64,000 bases of DNA from Polynucleobacter sp. AM-7D1 (GTDB taxonomy: Bacteria; Pseudomonadota; Gammaproteobacteria; Burkholderiales; Burkholderiaceae). Positions 19,403 to 30,590 of the stretch are shown here, piece by piece. Under the pieces are notes generated by a model. That model did no database searches. It was given only the letters and a program-made list of their open reading frames with translations, and was not told the DNA's origin. Location: positions 62,001 through 126,000 of the forward strand of contig NZ_CP061319.1 in NCBI RefSeq assembly GCF_018688455.1, given 5' to 3'. Each line of letters starts with the position of its first letter. Position 1 is the first letter of the stretch. The position numbers and the translations under genes were made by a program.

Positions 19403-21739
19403 ATGGCTCTACCCCCAAAAGACAAGCCGCCCTTAAATGGGCGCTTCAACCGACAGCCTGATAGACGCCCTGGTCAGCCAAGAGCGGAGGGTTTCTCGAA
19501 GAGAAAATCTGGAAGTAATCCCCTGATTAAGGCCTTACTAATTATCACTATGCTCTTTGCGGTAGTGGTCACACTGCTACTGGGATACGCCTTCTTAATT
19601 GCGAAGCCGAATTTGCCGAAAATTTCTGCTTTAGTCGACTACAACCCTAAAACACCATTACGTATCTATACAGCTGACAAGGTCTTAATAGGTGAGTTTG
19701 GAGAGGAGCGCCGAAAGGTAATTCCTTTGGGCGAAATACCAATGACCATGCGTAATGCAGTCTTGGCTATTGAGGATGATCGCTTCTACTCTCATGGTGG
19801 CGTGGATTACGTGGGCATCTTAAGGGCTGCGCTCACTAATTTGCGCGGCAATCTTTCTCAGGGTGCATCAACCATCACGATGCAGGTTGCCCGGAATTTT
19901 TTTCTGAGTAACGAAAAAACCTTTAGTCGCAAGATTTATGAAGTTCTCCTCTCTTGGGAAATTGAGTCTCAATTAAGCAAAGATAAGATTCTTGAGATTT
20001 ATATGAATCAGATTTTTTTGGGGCAAAGGGCGTATGGATTTTCTAGCGCAGCCCAGATTTATTTTGGGAAAGAATTAAGGGACATCACGATTGCAGAATC
20101 TGCGATGTTGGCAGGTTTGCCAAAAGCACCATCGGCATACAACCCAGTAAGCAATTTCCGTCGCGCAAAAATTCGCCAAGAATATATTTTGCAGCGTATG
20201 CGGGATTTGTCGTATATCACTCCCGAGCAATATCAAATTGCCATGGCCGAAGAGTTGCATATTCGGGGCCTGGGAAATGAGTTTAGTACCCGTGCTGATT
20301 TTGCTTCAGAGATGGTACGTCAATTATTGTTTACACAATACGGCGAGGCAATTTATTCCCAGGGAATAGATGTATACACCACGCTCTTGAAGGCGGATCA
20401 AGATGCCGCGTACAGAGCGGTACGGCGTGGAATTTTTGAATATGATTTACGCCATGCTTATCGTGGTCCGGAAGGTTTTATTGATTTACCAGAAGATGCG
20501 GTAAGACGTCAGCGAGCAATTGATGAGGCTTTGTTGGCATATCCCCAGTTAGATGATCTGCAGTCTGGTGTAGTGCTGGACGTCAAGCCAAAAGAAATGC
20601 AGGTCATGATTGCCACTGGGGATGTGATCACCTTAAAAGGTGAGGGTATGAAGCTGGCTACCGCTTCGCTCACTGATAGCACTCAACCAAAAAAACGTTT
20701 ACGTCCCGGTGCCATTATTAGGTTGCTATCTGATGGCGGTATTTGGAAGTTGGCGCAACTACCCCAAGTTGAGGCCGCCTTTATTTCTATGAATGCTGAT
20801 ACGGGCGCAATCCTCTCATTAGTGGGAGGGTTTGACTTCCGTCGTAATCAATTTAATCACGTGACTCAGGCCCAACGCCAGCCAGGCTCATCATTTAAGC
20901 CATTTATTTATGCTGCCGCAATCGAAAAAGGTTTTTCTCCAAGCACCATGGTGAACGATGCGCCCTTATCTATTGGTAGCATGGAAACAGGTAGCCAAGC
21001 CTGGGAGCCAAAAAACTATGACGGTAAGTATGAGGGCATGATGCGCTTGCGCACTGCTTTAGCTAAATCAAAAAACTTGGTTTCTGTGCGCTTAATTCGT
21101 GCCATCGGCCCCTCTTATGCTCAAGAATATATTCAGCGCTTTGGGTTTGAGGCAGAGAAGCATCCGCCCTACTTAACAATGGCTTTAGGCGCAGGCTCCG
21201 TGGCACCTTTGCAAATGGCATCTGCTTATAGTGTGTTTGCTAATGGCGGCTATCGCGTAGATCCATATTTAATTAATAAGATGACGGATTCAAAGGGCAC
21301 AGTTTTGTTTGAAGCTACACCTACTCATGCACACGAGAATGCCACTCGTGTACTGGATGCTCGCACAGCCTTTGTGATGGATAGCATGTTGCAAGAAGTC
21401 ACGAAGACTGGAACAGCTGCAAGTGCAAGAGCAAAATTAGGTCGTAATGATATTGCTGGCAAAACAGGTACGACTAATGAGTCCCATGATGCTTGGTTTG
21501 CGGGATACAACCCAAAGGTAGTTGCAATTGCTTGGATTGGTTTTGATAAGCCAGCAAGCTTGGGTGATCGAGAGACTGGTGGCGGTCTTGCTCTGCCTAT
21601 GTGGATCTCTTATATGAGTACCGCCCTAAAGGATCAGCCGCAACAAGGGCGCGAAGTGCCGGCAGGTGTGACTCAAGTTGATGGTGATTGGTTTATTCCC
21701 GAGTTCTCCAATAATGGTGGTGTGCGCGAACTGCAGTAG
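19403..21739 (+). CDS. mrcA: penicillin-binding protein 1A (bifunctional class A PBP)
   Basis: PBP1a polymerises and cross-links peptidoglycan. The 778-residue protein has a cytoplasmic basic N-terminus, one membrane anchor (about 48-70), a GT51 glycosyltransferase domain with EDDRFYSHGGVD (about 121) and QGASTITMQVARNFFL, and a transpeptidase domain with SSFK (about 495), SKN and KTGTT (about 688). It is divergent from the secretin block, the usual mrcA/pil arrangement. It has no Shine-Dalgarno and a -10 box right before its start. Confidence 0.96.
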   Translation: MALPPKDKPPLNGRFNRQPDRRPGQPRAEGFSKRKSGSNPLIKALLIITMLFAVVVTLLLGYAFLIAKPNLPKISALVDYNPKTPLRIYTADKVLIGEFGEERRKVIPLGEIPMTMRNAVLAIEDDRFYSHGGVDYVGILRAALTNLRGNLSQGASTITMQVARNFFLSNEKTFSRKIYEVLLSWEIESQLSKDKILEIYMNQIFLGQRAYGFSSAAQIYFGKELRDITIAESAMLAGLPKAPSAYNPVSNFRRAKIRQEYILQRMRDLSYITPEQYQIAMAEELHIRGLGNEFSTRADFASEMVRQLLFTQYGEAIYSQGIDVYTTLLKADQDAAYRAVRRGIFEYDLRHAYRGPEGFIDLPEDAVRRQRAIDEALLAYPQLDDLQSGVVLDVKPKEMQVMIATGDVITLKGEGMKLATASLTDSTQPKKRLRPGAIIRLLSDGGIWKLAQLPQVEAAFISMNADTGAILSLVGGFDFRRNQFNHVTQAQRQPGSSFKPFIYAAAIEKGFSPSTMVNDAPLSIGSMETGSQAWEPKNYDGKYEGMMRLRTALAKSKNLVSVRLIRAIGPSYAQEYIQRFGFEAEKHPPYLTMALGAGSVAPLQMASAYSVFANGGYRVDPYLINKMTDSKGTVLFEATPTHAHENATRVLDARTAFVMDSMLQEVTKTGTAASARAKLGRNDIAGKTGTTNESHDAWFAGYNPKVVAIAWIGFDKPASLGDRETGGGLALPMWISYMSTALKDQPQQGREVPAGVTQVDGDWFIPEFSNNGGVRELQ

Positions 21740-21751
21740 TTCGTTTTAGTA

Positions 21752-22456
21752 ATGGCAAGGCAAGCGCGCACCATTATTCCTGGCCAAGCAATGCATGTCA
21801 TGGTTCGTGGGAATAATCGGGAAACACTTTTCTTTAATGACGCGGATCGCCGTATCTATTTAGATTGGTTGCGAGAGGCAGCAAAGCAATTTGGTAGTGC
21901 AGTGCATGCATTCGCTTTGATGCCAAATCATGTGCATCTCTTAATGACTCCTCAAAATGAAGATTCGCTTGCAAAGACGATGCAGTCTCTAGGTAGGCGT
22001 TATGCCCAGTATTTCAATCAACAGCACCACCGTTCTGGAACAATTTGGGAGGGGCGCTATCGTTCTTCGCTAATAGACCCTGATTATTTTCTGCGCTGCC
22101 AACGTTACATTGAGCTCAATCCTGTGAGGGCTGGTTTTGAATCGAACCCTCAAGATTCAACTTGGACTAGTTTTGCCTCCCACATTGGAGGTAATGCTGA
22201 GCCTTGGTTGGTTGATCACCAGCACTTTTGGAAGCTGGGTAATACCCCGTTTGAGCGACAAATGACTTGGGCAGGGTTTGTAAAGGAAGGCGCGCCTCAC
22301 TGGGAAGATCGCGAAATTACTGAGGCATTAGTGAGGTCCAAGCCTTGGGTCAGCGATACCTATGCAAAGAGCGTATTCAAAGATAATCCCGATCAAGTAC
22401 TAATCCGACATCGTGGACGTCCCAAAAAATTAATACCAATAAATTCAATGACTTAA
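21752..22456 (+). CDS. REP-associated tyrosine transposase (RAYT, Y1 family)
   Basis: The 234-residue protein is an IS200-like single-strand transposase. It has an N-terminal MARQARTIIPGQAMHVMVRGN, the HUH motif in MPNHVHLLM, WEGRYRSSLI, and the tyrosine region QRYIELNPVRAG. RAYTs are usually single-copy genes that mobilise or maintain REP palindromes rather than themselves. It starts 12 nt after mrcA, so it is probably co-transcribed. Inverted repeats follow at 22452-22468 and 22504-22564. The frame is intact. Confidence 0.9.
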   Translation: MARQARTIIPGQAMHVMVRGNNRETLFFNDADRRIYLDWLREAAKQFGSAVHAFALMPNHVHLLMTPQNEDSLAKTMQSLGRRYAQYFNQQHHRSGTIWEGRYRSSLIDPDYFLRCQRYIELNPVRAGFESNPQDSTWTSFASHIGGNAEPWLVDHQHFWKLGNTPFERQMTWAGFVKEGAPHWEDREITEALVRSKPWVSDTYAKSVFKDNPDQVLIRHRGRPKKLIPINSMT

Positions 22457-22468
22457 GTAATACTTAAG
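22452..22468. repeat. perfect palindrome overlapping the RAYT stop codon
   Basis: CTTAAGTA (22452-22459), one central A, then TACTTAAG (22461-22468). The RAYT stop codon TAA (22454-22456) lies inside the left arm. It may act as part of a terminator or a recognition site for the transposase. Confidence 0.6.
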
Positions 22469-22503
22469 GTCTTTAGTATTTTACTGCTTGGCCATAAAGT
22501 TCT

Positions 22504-22564
22504 GACTCTGTCCCCTTTATATAAATGAATTTTACTTATTGCCTAATTTAAATGGGACAGACTC
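22504..22564. repeat. REP-like imperfect inverted repeat downstream of RAYT
   Basis: GACTCTGTCCCCTTTA (22504-22519) and TAAATGGGACAGACTC (22549-22564) are inverted copies matching at 14 of 16 positions, separated by 29 nt. The GACTCTGTCCC core resembles sequences that accompany RAYT genes in other bacteria, from memory. I saw no second copy in this window. Confidence 0.6.
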
Positions 22565-22576
22565 ATTTTATTTCTA

Positions 22577-22605
22577 TTGCATCAGCATGGGTATTCCCCT
22601 ATATT
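22577..22605 (+). promoter_or_regulatory. sigma-70 promoter of gltBD
   Basis: TTGCAT (22577-22582), 17-bp spacer, TATATT (22600-22605) form a strong sigma-70 promoter 45 nt before the gltB start. It begins 12 nt after the REP-like repeat, so the repeat sits directly upstream of the -35 box. Confidence 0.7.
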
Positions 22606-22650
22606 TGATTCTCCAAAAGTAATCAGGCCCCCAGGGCAAACGGAAATACC

Positions 22651-25600
22651 ATGACTACACAAATGAACACAGACCTTCGTCCAATCGCGCAGGGTCTTTA
22701 CGATCCACAAAATGAGCATGATGCTTGCGGCGTAGGATTCGTTGCCCATATCAAAGGCAAGAAGTCACATGAGATCGTTACTCAGGGATTGAAAATTCTT
22801 GAGAACTTGGATCACCGGGGAGCCGTAGGTGCTGACCCTTTAATGGGTGATGGCGCAGGAATATTGATTCAGGTTCCCGATACTTTGTATCGCGAAGAAA
22901 TGGCAAAGCAAGGTGTCGAGTTGCCGCCGTTCGGTGAGTACGGTGTTGGTATGATTTTCTTGCCTAAGGAACACGCCTCTCGTTTAGCTTGTGAGCAAGA
23001 ATTAGAGCGCACTGTACGTTTAGAAGGTCAAGTCGTATTGGGTTGGAGAGATGTACCCATCGATGTGAAATTGCCGATGTCTCCAACCGTTCAAATGACA
23101 GAGCCATTTATCCGTCAAATTTTTATTGGGCGCGGACGTGACATCATGACAACGGATGCCCTGGAGCGTAAGTTGTATGTCATCCGCAAAACTGCGAGCC
23201 ATGCTATTCAAGATTTACATTTAAAGCATGGCAAAGAATATTTTGTTGCATCGATGTCTGCTCGCACCATTGTTTATAAGGGTTTGTTGTTAGCAAACCA
23301 AGTGGGTGCGTACTATAAAGACTTACAAGATCCACGTACCGTATCTGCATTAGCTTTAGTGCATCAGCGCTTCTCAACCAATACTTTCCCAGCTTGGGAA
23401 TTGGCTCACCCATACCGTATGATTGCGCACAACGGCGAGATTAATACTGTTAAAGGTAACGTCAACTGGGTGAACGCGCGAGAAGGTGCGATCAGCTCCC
23501 CAGTGTTGGGTGATGACCTCAAAAAATTATGGCCACTCATTTATCCAGGCCAATCTGACACAGCGTGTTTTGATAACTGCTTAGAGTTATTAGTGATGTC
23601 CGGTTATCCATTAGCACAAGCCATGATGATGATGATTCCCGAGGCATGGGAACAACATTCATTGATGGATGAAAACCGCCGTGCCTTCTATGAATATCAT
23701 GCAGCAATGATGGAGCCATGGGATGGTCCAGCCGCTATGGCATTTACAGATGGCCGTCAGATTGGTGCGACCTTAGATCGCAATGGTTTGCGTCCAGCGC
23801 GTTATTACGTTACAGATGATGATTTAGTCATCATGGGTTCTGAGGCTGGCGTATTGCCAATTCCAGAGAGCAAGATTGTTCAAAAATGGCGCTTGCAACC
23901 AGGCAAGATGTTCATGATTGATATGGAGCAGGGCCGCATTATTGACGACGTTGAATTGAAAGATGCCGTCTCTAAAGCCAAGCCGTATAAGAGTTGGATT
24001 GACGCGGTGCGCGTGAAGCTAGATGAAGTTGATGCAAGCAAGGCTGACTTGGTGGATGAAAAGACCACTATTCGCCCAGCTGCAAAATTATTGGATCGTC
24101 AGCAAGCTTTTGGTTACACACAAGAAGATATCAAGTACCTCATGGCGCCTATGGCCATGAATGGTGAAGAGGCAATTGGGTCGATGGGTAACGATAGCCC
24201 GTTAGCTGTGCTATCGAACAAGAACAAACCACTCTATAACTACTTCAAGCAATTGTTTGCACAGGTGACCAATCCTCCGATTGACTCCATTCGTGAAAAC
24301 ATGGTGATGTCTTTGGTTTCATTCATTGGACCCAAGCCGAATTTGTTGGATACCAACAATATCAACCCACCAATGCGCTTGGAAGTGAGTCAGCCAATTT
24401 TAGATTTTGATGATATGACCAAGATTCGTCATATCGGTCATTACACCAACGGTAAGTTCCGCTCATATGAGCTAGATATTTGCTACCCAGCGTCTTGGGG
24501 TAAAGCAGGCATTGAGGCTCGCTTGGCATCTCTATGTGCTGAAGCTGCTGATGCCGTTCGTTCTGGTTACAACATCTTGATCGTGAGTGATCGTCAGGTT
24601 GATGAGCAGCATGTGGCCATTCCAGCATTGTTAGCAACTTCTGCAATTCATCAGCATCTAGTAGAAAAAGGTTTGCGTACTAGCGTTGGCCTCGTAGTGG
24701 AAACGGGTAGCGCGAGAGAAACGCATCACTTTGCTCTCCTAGCTGGTTATGGGGCTGAAGCAGTTCACCCTTACTTAGCGATGGAAACTTTGGCTGAAAT
24801 GGCTAAAGGTTTATCTGGCGATTTGTCAGCTGAAAAAGCGGTAAAGAATTTTGTGAAAGCGGTTGGTAAGGGCTTGCAAAAAGTGATGTCCAAAATGGGT
24901 ATCTCTACTTACATGTCTTATACCGGCTCACAGATTTTTGAAGCCATCGGTCTTAACAAGGAAGTGATTGACCATTACTTCAAAGGTACCCCATCTAACG
25001 TAGGTGGTATTGGCGTATTTGAAGTAGCTGAAGAAGCTTTGCGTATGCACCAGTCCGCATTTGGCAATGATCCAGTTTTAACTAATATGCTGGATGCTGG
25101 TGGCGAGTATGCATTCCGTATTCGTGGTGAGAACCATATGTGGACACCAGATACGATTGCCAAGTTACAGCACTCCACTCGTATTGGTATCGACAAGGGT
25201 TATCAAACTTATAAAGAGTATGCCAACATCATCAATGACCAAACCAAGCGTCAGATGACATTGCGTGGTTTGTTTGAGTTCAAGATTGATCCAGCCAAAG
25301 CAATTCCATTGGATGAAGTTGAGTCTGCAAAAGAAATCGTCAAGCGTTTTGCAACGGGCGCGATGTCCTTAGGTTCTATTTCTACTGAAGCGCATGCTAC
25401 TTTGGCAATTGCTATGAATCGTATTGGTGGTAAGTCCAATACTGGTGAGGGTGGTGAAGATCCAAATCGTTATGTCAATGAGCTTAAAGGCATTCCTATT
25501 AAGAAGGGTGAAACCTTAGCCAGCATTTTGGGCGATGATGTGGTTGAAGCAAATATTCCTTTGCTCGATGGCGATTCGTTGCGCTCCAGAATCAAGCAGG

Positions 25601-27396
25601 TTGCCTCAGGCCGTTTCGGTGTTACTACTGAATATTTGCGTTCTGCTGATCAGATTCAGATTAAGATGGCCCAAGGTGCCAAGCCTGGAGAAGGTGGTCA
25701 ATTGCCGGGCGGTAAAGTTTCTGATTACATCGGAAAATTGCGTTTCTCTGTGCCAGGGGTTGGTTTAATTTCTCCCCCTCCACACCACGATATTTACTCG
25801 ATTGAAGATATTGCGCAGTTGATTCACGATCTGAAGAACGTGAACCCAGCAGCTGACGTATCTGTGAAGTTGGTTTCTGAGGTGGGTGTTGGTACGATTG
25901 CTGCCGGTGTTGCTAAAGCGAAAGCAGATCACGTCGTGATCGCTGGACATGACGGCGGTACAGGCGCATCCCCACTGTCTTCTATTAAGCATGCTGGTTC
26001 CCCATGGGAGTTGGGCTTGGCTGAAACCCAGCAAACATTAGTACTCAATGGTTTGCGTAGCCGTATTCGCGTGCAAGCTGACGGTCAAATGAAAACAGGT
26101 CGTGACGTTGTGATCGGCGCTTTATTGGGTGCTGATGAATTTGGTTTTGCGACAGCCCCATTGGTGGTTGAGGGTTGCATCATGATGCGTAAGTGTCATT
26201 TGAATACCTGCCCAGTGGGTGTTGCAACACAAGACCCTGAGTTGCGTAAGAAGTTCTCTGGTAAGCCAGAGCACGTTGTGAATTTCTTCTTCTTTATAGC
26301 AGAGGAAGTGCGCGAGATCATGGCGCAACTCGGTATTCGTAAGTTTGATGATTTGATTGGTCGCGTTGATTTCTTGGATACGCGCAAAGGTATTGAAAAC
26401 TGGAAAGTACATGGGTTGGATTTCAGCAAGATTTTTGCTGAGCCTAATGTTGCTAAAGATTCTCCTCGTTATCAAATCTTGACTCAGGATCATGGTTTAG
26501 ACAGCGCCTTAGATAACGTGCTTATCGAGAAGAGTGAGCCAGCTCTGCAACGTGGTGAAAAAGTTTCCTTCATTGTTCCAGTGAAGAACGTGAACCGTAC
26601 TGTCGGCGCAATGCTCTCCGGAGAAATCGCTCAGCGTTATGGCCATGCTGGTTTGCCAGATGACACGATTCATATTCAATTGAATGGCACTGCTGGTCAA
26701 AGTTTCGCTGCCTTCTTGGCGCGCGGAATCACCTTGGACTTGGTTGGTGATGGTAATGACTACGTTGGTAAGGGCTTGTCTGGTGGACGTGTGATTGTGC
26801 GTGCCCCACATGAGTTCCGTGGCGATACAGCAAAAAATATCATTGTTGGAAATACTGTTCTCTACGGTGCCATTAGCGGTGAAGCATTCTTCAATGGTGT
26901 GGCTGGTGAGCGTTTTGCAGTTCGTAACTCTGGTGCCACAACGGTAGTTGAAGGAACCGGCGACCACGGTTGCGAATACATGACTGGCGGTACTGTTGTG
27001 GTCTTGGGTGCAACTGGTCGTAACTTTGCAGCAGGTATGAGCGGCGGTATTGCTTATGTTTATGACGAAGATGGCCTCTTTGACAAGCGTTGCAATACCA
27101 GCATGGCGACTTTGGAAAAAGTACTGCCGTCAGCCGAGCAGATTGCCAAGATGCCTCAATCAGAGTGGCATGCCCCTGTTGATGTGAAAGATGGTGGCGA
27201 GCGTATGACTGATGAGCAAATTCTGAAGGGCTTGATCGAGCGTCACTTCCGCCACACCGGTTCAGAGCGTGCAAAAGCACTATTAGCTGATTGGGAAAAT
27301 GCTCGCGGTCGTTTTGTGAAAGTGCTGCCTACTGAGTACAAGCGTGCTTTAGGTGAGTTGTGGGAAAAAGCGCAAAACAAAACTGTTGCAGCTTAA
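22651..27396 (+). CDS. gltB: glutamate synthase (NADPH) large subunit
   Basis: GltB makes glutamate from 2-oxoglutarate and the amide of glutamine. The 1581-residue protein has a class II glutamine amidotransferase domain whose nucleophile Cys26 (HDACGVGF) becomes the mature N-terminus after propeptide cleavage. It also has the FMN-binding synthase domain ([15 protein letters not shown]), the 3Fe-4S cysteines in [19 protein letters not shown] and the C-terminal GXGXG helix. gltD follows after 38 nt. Confidence 0.98.
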   Translation: MTTQMNTDLRPIAQGLYDPQNEHDACGVGFVAHIKGKKSHEIVTQGLKILENLDHRGAVGADPLMGDGAGILIQVPDTLYREEMAKQGVELPPFGEYGVGMIFLPKEHASRLACEQELERTVRLEGQVVLGWRDVPIDVKLPMSPTVQMTEPFIRQIFIGRGRDIMTTDALERKLYVIRKTASHAIQDLHLKHGKEYFVASMSARTIVYKGLLLANQVGAYYKDLQDPRTVSALALVHQRFSTNTFPAWELAHPYRMIAHNGEINTVKGNVNWVNAREGAISSPVLGDDLKKLWPLIYPGQSDTACFDNCLELLVMSGYPLAQAMMMMIPEAWEQHSLMDENRRAFYEYHAAMMEPWDGPAAMAFTDGRQIGATLDRNGLRPARYYVTDDDLVIMGSEAGVLPIPESKIVQKWRLQPGKMFMIDMEQGRIIDDVELKDAVSKAKPYKSWIDAVRVKLDEVDASKADLVDEKTTIRPAAKLLDRQQAFGYTQEDIKYLMAPMAMNGEEAIGSMGNDSPLAVLSNKNKPLYNYFKQLFAQVTNPPIDSIRENMVMSLVSFIGPKPNLLDTNNINPPMRLEVSQPILDFDDMTKIRHIGHYTNGKFRSYELDICYPASWGKAGIEARLASLCAEAADAVRSGYNILIVSDRQVDEQHVAIPALLATSAIHQHLVEKGLRTSVGLVVETGSARETHHFALLAGYGAEAVHPYLAMETLAEMAKGLSGDLSAEKAVKNFVKAVGKGLQKVMSKMGISTYMSYTGSQIFEAIGLNKEVIDHYFKGTPSNVGGIGVFEVAEEALRMHQSAFGNDPVLTNMLDAGGEYAFRIRGENHMWTPDTIAKLQHSTRIGIDKGYQTYKEYANIINDQTKRQMTLRGLFEFKIDPAKAIPLDEVESAKEIVKRFATGAMSLGSISTEAHATLAIAMNRIGGKSNTGEGGEDPNRYVNELKGIPIKKGETLASILGDDVVEANIPLLDGDSLRSRIKQVASGRFGVTTEYLRSADQIQIKMAQGAKPGEGGQLPGGKVSDYIGKLRFSVPGVGLISPPPHHDIYSIEDIAQLIHDLKNVNPAADVSVKLVSEVGVGTIAAGVAKAKADHVVIAGHDGGTGASPLSSIKHAGSPWELGLAETQQTLVLNGLRSRIRVQADGQMKTGRDVVIGALLGADEFGFATAPLVVEGCIMMRKCHLNTCPVGVATQDPELRKKFSGKPEHVVNFFFFIAEEVREIMAQLGIRKFDDLIGRVDFLDTRKGIENWKVHGLDFSKIFAEPNVAKDSPRYQILTQDHGLDSALDNVLIEKSEPALQRGEKVSFIVPVKNVNRTVGAMLSGEIAQRYGHAGLPDDTIHIQLNGTAGQSFAAFLARGITLDLVGDGNDYVGKGLSGGRVIVRAPHEFRGDTAKNIIVGNTVLYGAISGEAFFNGVAGERFAVRNSGATTVVEGTGDHGCEYMTGGTVVVLGATGRNFAAGMSGGIAYVYDEDGLFDKRCNTSMATLEKVLPSAEQIAKMPQSEWHAPVDVKDGGERMTDEQILKGLIERHFRHTGSERAKALLADWENARGRFVKVLPTEYKRALGELWEKAQNKTVAA

Positions 27397-27434
27397 TCAA
27401 TATAGATATTAAGAAAAGATACTAAGGATTCGAT

Positions 27435-28898
27435 ATGGGTAAGGTCACTGGATTTATGGAGTTTGAGCGCGTAGAGGAAACCTACGAAGCTCCCGTTAAA
27501 CGCCTCCATCACTACAAAGAGTTCGTTGCCGCATTAACGGATGATGAGGCTAAAGTACAAGGCGCACGCTGTATGGATTGCGGCATTCCGTTTTGCAATA
27601 ACGGATGCCCAGTAAACAACATCATCCCTGACTTCAATGATTTGGTATTTCATGATGACTGGAAGAATGCATTAGATGTATTGCAATCCACTAATAACTT
27701 CCCCGAGTTCACTGGTCGTATTTGCCCAGCACCTTGCGAAGCTGCATGCACCTTAGGTATTAATAGTGATGCGGTTGGTATTAAGTCTATTGAGCATGCC
27801 ATTATTGATAAGGGCTGGGAAAATGGTTGGGTTAAGCCACAACCATCCAAAACCAAAACAGGTAAGAAGGTAGCCGTTGTTGGTGGTGGTCCTGCTGGCA
27901 TGGCAACTGCACAACAATTGGCACGCGTGGGCCACGACGTTACTGTATTTGAAAAGAATGATCGTGTTGGCGGATTGTTGCGCTACGGTATTCCAGATTT
28001 CAAAATGGAAAAGTGGTTGATCGATCGTCGCGTTGAGCAAATGCAAGCTGAGGGTGTGAAGTTTGAGACAGGCGTATTTGTTGGCAAAGAGGCGATTGGT
28101 GCCGAAGTTAAAAATTACTCAACTAAAACCGTTTCACCCGATCAGCTGATGAAAGATTTTGACGCTGTTGTGATTAGCGGTGGATCTGAGCAGCCACGCG
28201 ACCTGCCAGTTCCTGGTCGTGAGTTAAAGGGTGTTCATTACGCTTTGGAATTCTTGATTCCACAGAATAAAGAAAATGCAGGTGATTTCAAAAACGAGAT
28301 TTCTGCAGCTGACAAGCATGTAGTAGTAATTGGTGGTGGTGATACCGGGTCTGATTGTGTTGGAACCTCTAATCGCCATGGCGCCGCCAAGATTACTCAG
28401 TTTGAATTGTTGCCACAGCCACCCGAAACTGAAAACAAACCCTTGGTATGGCCTTACTGGCCAACCAAGTTGCGCACCTCTTCATCACATGAAGAAGGCT
28501 GTGAGCGCGATTGGTCTGTTGCCACTAAGCGTTTTGAAGGCAAAGACGGCAAATTAGAGAAGCTAATCTGTGTGCGTTTGGAGTGGAAAGATGGAAAGAT
28601 GGCAGAAATGCCAAACTCTGAATTTGAGATTAAGGCAGATTTAGTATTTTTAGCAATGGGCTTTGTATCACCTGCAGCCCAGGTTCTCAATGCATTTGGT
28701 GTCGAAAAAGATGCCCGCGGCAATGCAAAAGCCACAGTTGATGGTCAAAATGCTTATCAAACCAATGTTCCAAAGGTCTTTGCTGCTGGCGATATGCGTC
28801 GCGGACAATCCTTGGTGGTTTGGGCGATCCGTGAAGGTCGCCAAGCTGCTCAAGCAGTAGACGAGTATTTAATGGGGTCTTCTGTTCTGCCACGATAA
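27435..28898 (+). CDS. gltD: glutamate synthase (NADPH) small subunit
   Basis: GltD passes electrons from NADPH to GltB through FAD and two 4Fe-4S clusters. The 487-residue protein has the cluster cysteines [17 protein letters not shown] and [12 protein letters not shown], the FAD site [15 protein letters not shown] and the NADPH site [15 protein letters not shown]. The C-terminal [17 protein letters not shown] binds FAD. mlaF starts only 10 nt downstream, so gltBD and the mla genes may share transcripts. Confidence 0.98.
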   Translation: MGKVTGFMEFERVEETYEAPVKRLHHYKEFVAALTDDEAKVQGARCMDCGIPFCNNGCPVNNIIPDFNDLVFHDDWKNALDVLQSTNNFPEFTGRICPAPCEAACTLGINSDAVGIKSIEHAIIDKGWENGWVKPQPSKTKTGKKVAVVGGGPAGMATAQQLARVGHDVTVFEKNDRVGGLLRYGIPDFKMEKWLIDRRVEQMQAEGVKFETGVFVGKEAIGAEVKNYSTKTVSPDQLMKDFDAVVISGGSEQPRDLPVPGRELKGVHYALEFLIPQNKENAGDFKNEISAADKHVVVIGGGDTGSDCVGTSNRHGAAKITQFELLPQPPETENKPLVWPYWPTKLRTSSSHEEGCERDWSVATKRFEGKDGKLEKLICVRLEWKDGKMAEMPNSEFEIKADLVFLAMGFVSPAAQVLNAFGVEKDARGNAKATVDGQNAYQTNVPKVFAAGDMRRGQSLVVWAIREGRQAAQAVDEYLMGSSVLPR

Positions 28899-28908
28899 TA
28901 TCGGGGAT

Positions 28909-29775
28909 ATGAACAGTAGCCACTCCAATTCGGTGGAAGTGAAGCAAAAAACCTCTAGCGGTGGCCAAGGCGAAGTTGTAGTTCAAATTAAGAACGTCAA
29001 CTTTTCCTACGCCCCTGGTGAGCGGCAAATTTTATCTGGGCTTAATATGGAGTTCCGCCGTGGCCAAGTTGTTGCGGTGATGGGGGGCTCTGGTTGTGGC
29101 AAGACTACTATTCTGAGACTGATTGGCGGTCAATTTACAGCGCAGTCTGGTCAAGTCCTTTTTGAAGGCCATGACATTGGAAAAATGAACGGCACCGAGT
29201 TAATGGCTGCCCGTCGTCGCATGGGAATGCTCTTTCAGTTTGGCGCACTTTTTACCGATCTGAGTGTTTTTGAAAACGTCGCCTTTCCTTTGCGTGAACA
29301 TACCGACTTAAGCGAAGAGTTATTGCGATCACTAGTACTCATGAAACTCAATGCGGTTGGCTTGCGTGGCGCACGCGATTTGATGCCTTCACAGATTTCT
29401 GGTGGCATGGCACGCCGCGTTGCTCTAGCAAGAGCGATTGCGCTTGATCCACCGTTGATCATGTACGACGAGCCTTTTGCAGGCTTGGATCCGATTTCCT
29501 TGGGTATTACTGCACGCTTGATTCGAGATTTGAATCAAGCGCTGGGCGCGACCAGCCTCTTGGTGACGCATGATGTTGAAGAAACATTTGAAATTGCCGA
29601 TTACGTGTATTTCATTGCCAATGGTCGTATTGGTGCAGAAGGTACACCAGAAGAATTGAGTCGTTCAAACGATCCGTTTGTACGTCAATTTCTAGATGCT
29701 TCACCGGATGGTCCTGTGCCATTTCATTACCCAGGCCAAAGCCTTGCAGAAGATTTTGGAGTGAGTCTGAAATGA
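28909..29775 (+). CDS. mlaF: Mla phospholipid transport ATP-binding protein MlaF
   Basis: The 288-residue ABC ATPase has Walker A GGSGCGKTT, the signature ISGGMARRVALARAIA and Walker B LIMYDEPFAGLDP. With MlaE, MlaD and MlaB it forms the inner-membrane complex that handles phospholipids between the two membranes. Its stop overlaps the mlaE start (ATGA). The first 25 or so residues are polar and less conserved. Confidence 0.95.
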   Translation: MNSSHSNSVEVKQKTSSGGQGEVVVQIKNVNFSYAPGERQILSGLNMEFRRGQVVAVMGGSGCGKTTILRLIGGQFTAQSGQVLFEGHDIGKMNGTELMAARRRMGMLFQFGALFTDLSVFENVAFPLREHTDLSEELLRSLVLMKLNAVGLRGARDLMPSQISGGMARRVALARAIALDPPLIMYDEPFAGLDPISLGITARLIRDLNQALGATSLLVTHDVEETFEIADYVYFIANGRIGAEGTPEELSRSNDPFVRQFLDASPDGPVPFHYPGQSLAEDFGVSLK

Positions 29776-30569
29776 GCATCCTTCATAAGCCCTTAGATAT
29801 TTTCGGTGACCTCGGTTTTTTTGTTCGTCGTAACTTAACGAGTCTTGGCCTTGCTGCTCGCATGTTTGCTGCAGTAATTTGGCGTTCCGGATTTTTATTA
29901 AAAAGACCTCGCTTAGTTTCCGATCAAATTCTGTTTGTGGGTAATCACTCATTTGTGATCATTGCGGTATCTGGTTTATTCGTTGGCTTCGTCTTAGGAC
30001 TGCAGGGTTATTACACTCTTAATCGATATGGCTCAGAGCAGGCTTTGGGTTTATTGGTCGCACTGTCACTTACCCGTGAATTAGGCCCAGTGATTACGGC
30101 TCTTCTATTTGCTGGTCGTGCTGGCACATCTCTCACTGCAGAGATTGGCTTGATGAAAGCCGGCGAACAGCTCAGTGCAATGGAAATGATGGCAGTTGAT
30201 CCATTGAGTCGTGTGATTGCTCCGCGTTTATGGGCTGGCATTATTGCGATGCCGATTTTGGCAACGATCTTTACGGCTGTTGGTGTGATGGGCGGCTACT
30301 TTGTTGGGGTGCCATTGATTGGCGTGGACTCTGGTGCCTTCTGGTCTCAGATGCAGGGCGGAGTAGATCTCTTCTCTGATATTGGTAATGGCCTGATTAA
30401 GAGTCTGGTGTTTGGTGTAGCAGTGACTTTTATTGCTCTGTATCAGGGTTACGAGGCAAAACCAACGCCTGAGGGCGTATCGCAAGCTACCACTAGAACG
30501 GTGGTGATTTCTTCTTTATCGGTTTTAGCGTTGGACTTCTTGCTAACTGCAATGATGTTCTCGAATTAG
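29772..30569 (+). CDS. mlaE: Mla phospholipid transport permease MlaE
   Basis: The 265-residue protein matches the MlaE/YrbE permease family: several hydrophobic helices, the conserved stretches SLTRELGPVITALLFAGRAG, TAEIGLMKAGEQLSAMEMM and the C-terminal ALYQGYEAKPTPEGV. It dimerises in the inner membrane and couples MlaF to the MlaD ring. The overlap with mlaF implies translational coupling. Confidence 0.96.
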   Translation: MSILHKPLDIFGDLGFFVRRNLTSLGLAARMFAAVIWRSGFLLKRPRLVSDQILFVGNHSFVIIAVSGLFVGFVLGLQGYYTLNRYGSEQALGLLVALSLTRELGPVITALLFAGRAGTSLTAEIGLMKAGEQLSAMEMMAVDPLSRVIAPRLWAGIIAMPILATIFTAVGVMGGYFVGVPLIGVDSGAFWSQMQGGVDLFSDIGNGLIKSLVFGVAVTFIALYQGYEAKPTPEGVSQATTRTVVISSLSVLALDFLLTAMMFSN

Positions 30570-30590
30570 AAAGAATAAACTGGGACTCTT

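Noticed and set aside
26122..27280. Several long minus-strand frames (up to about 150 codons) opposite gltB.
   Set aside because: They are shadows of the strongly biased gltB coding sequence and have no family features or ribosome-binding sites.
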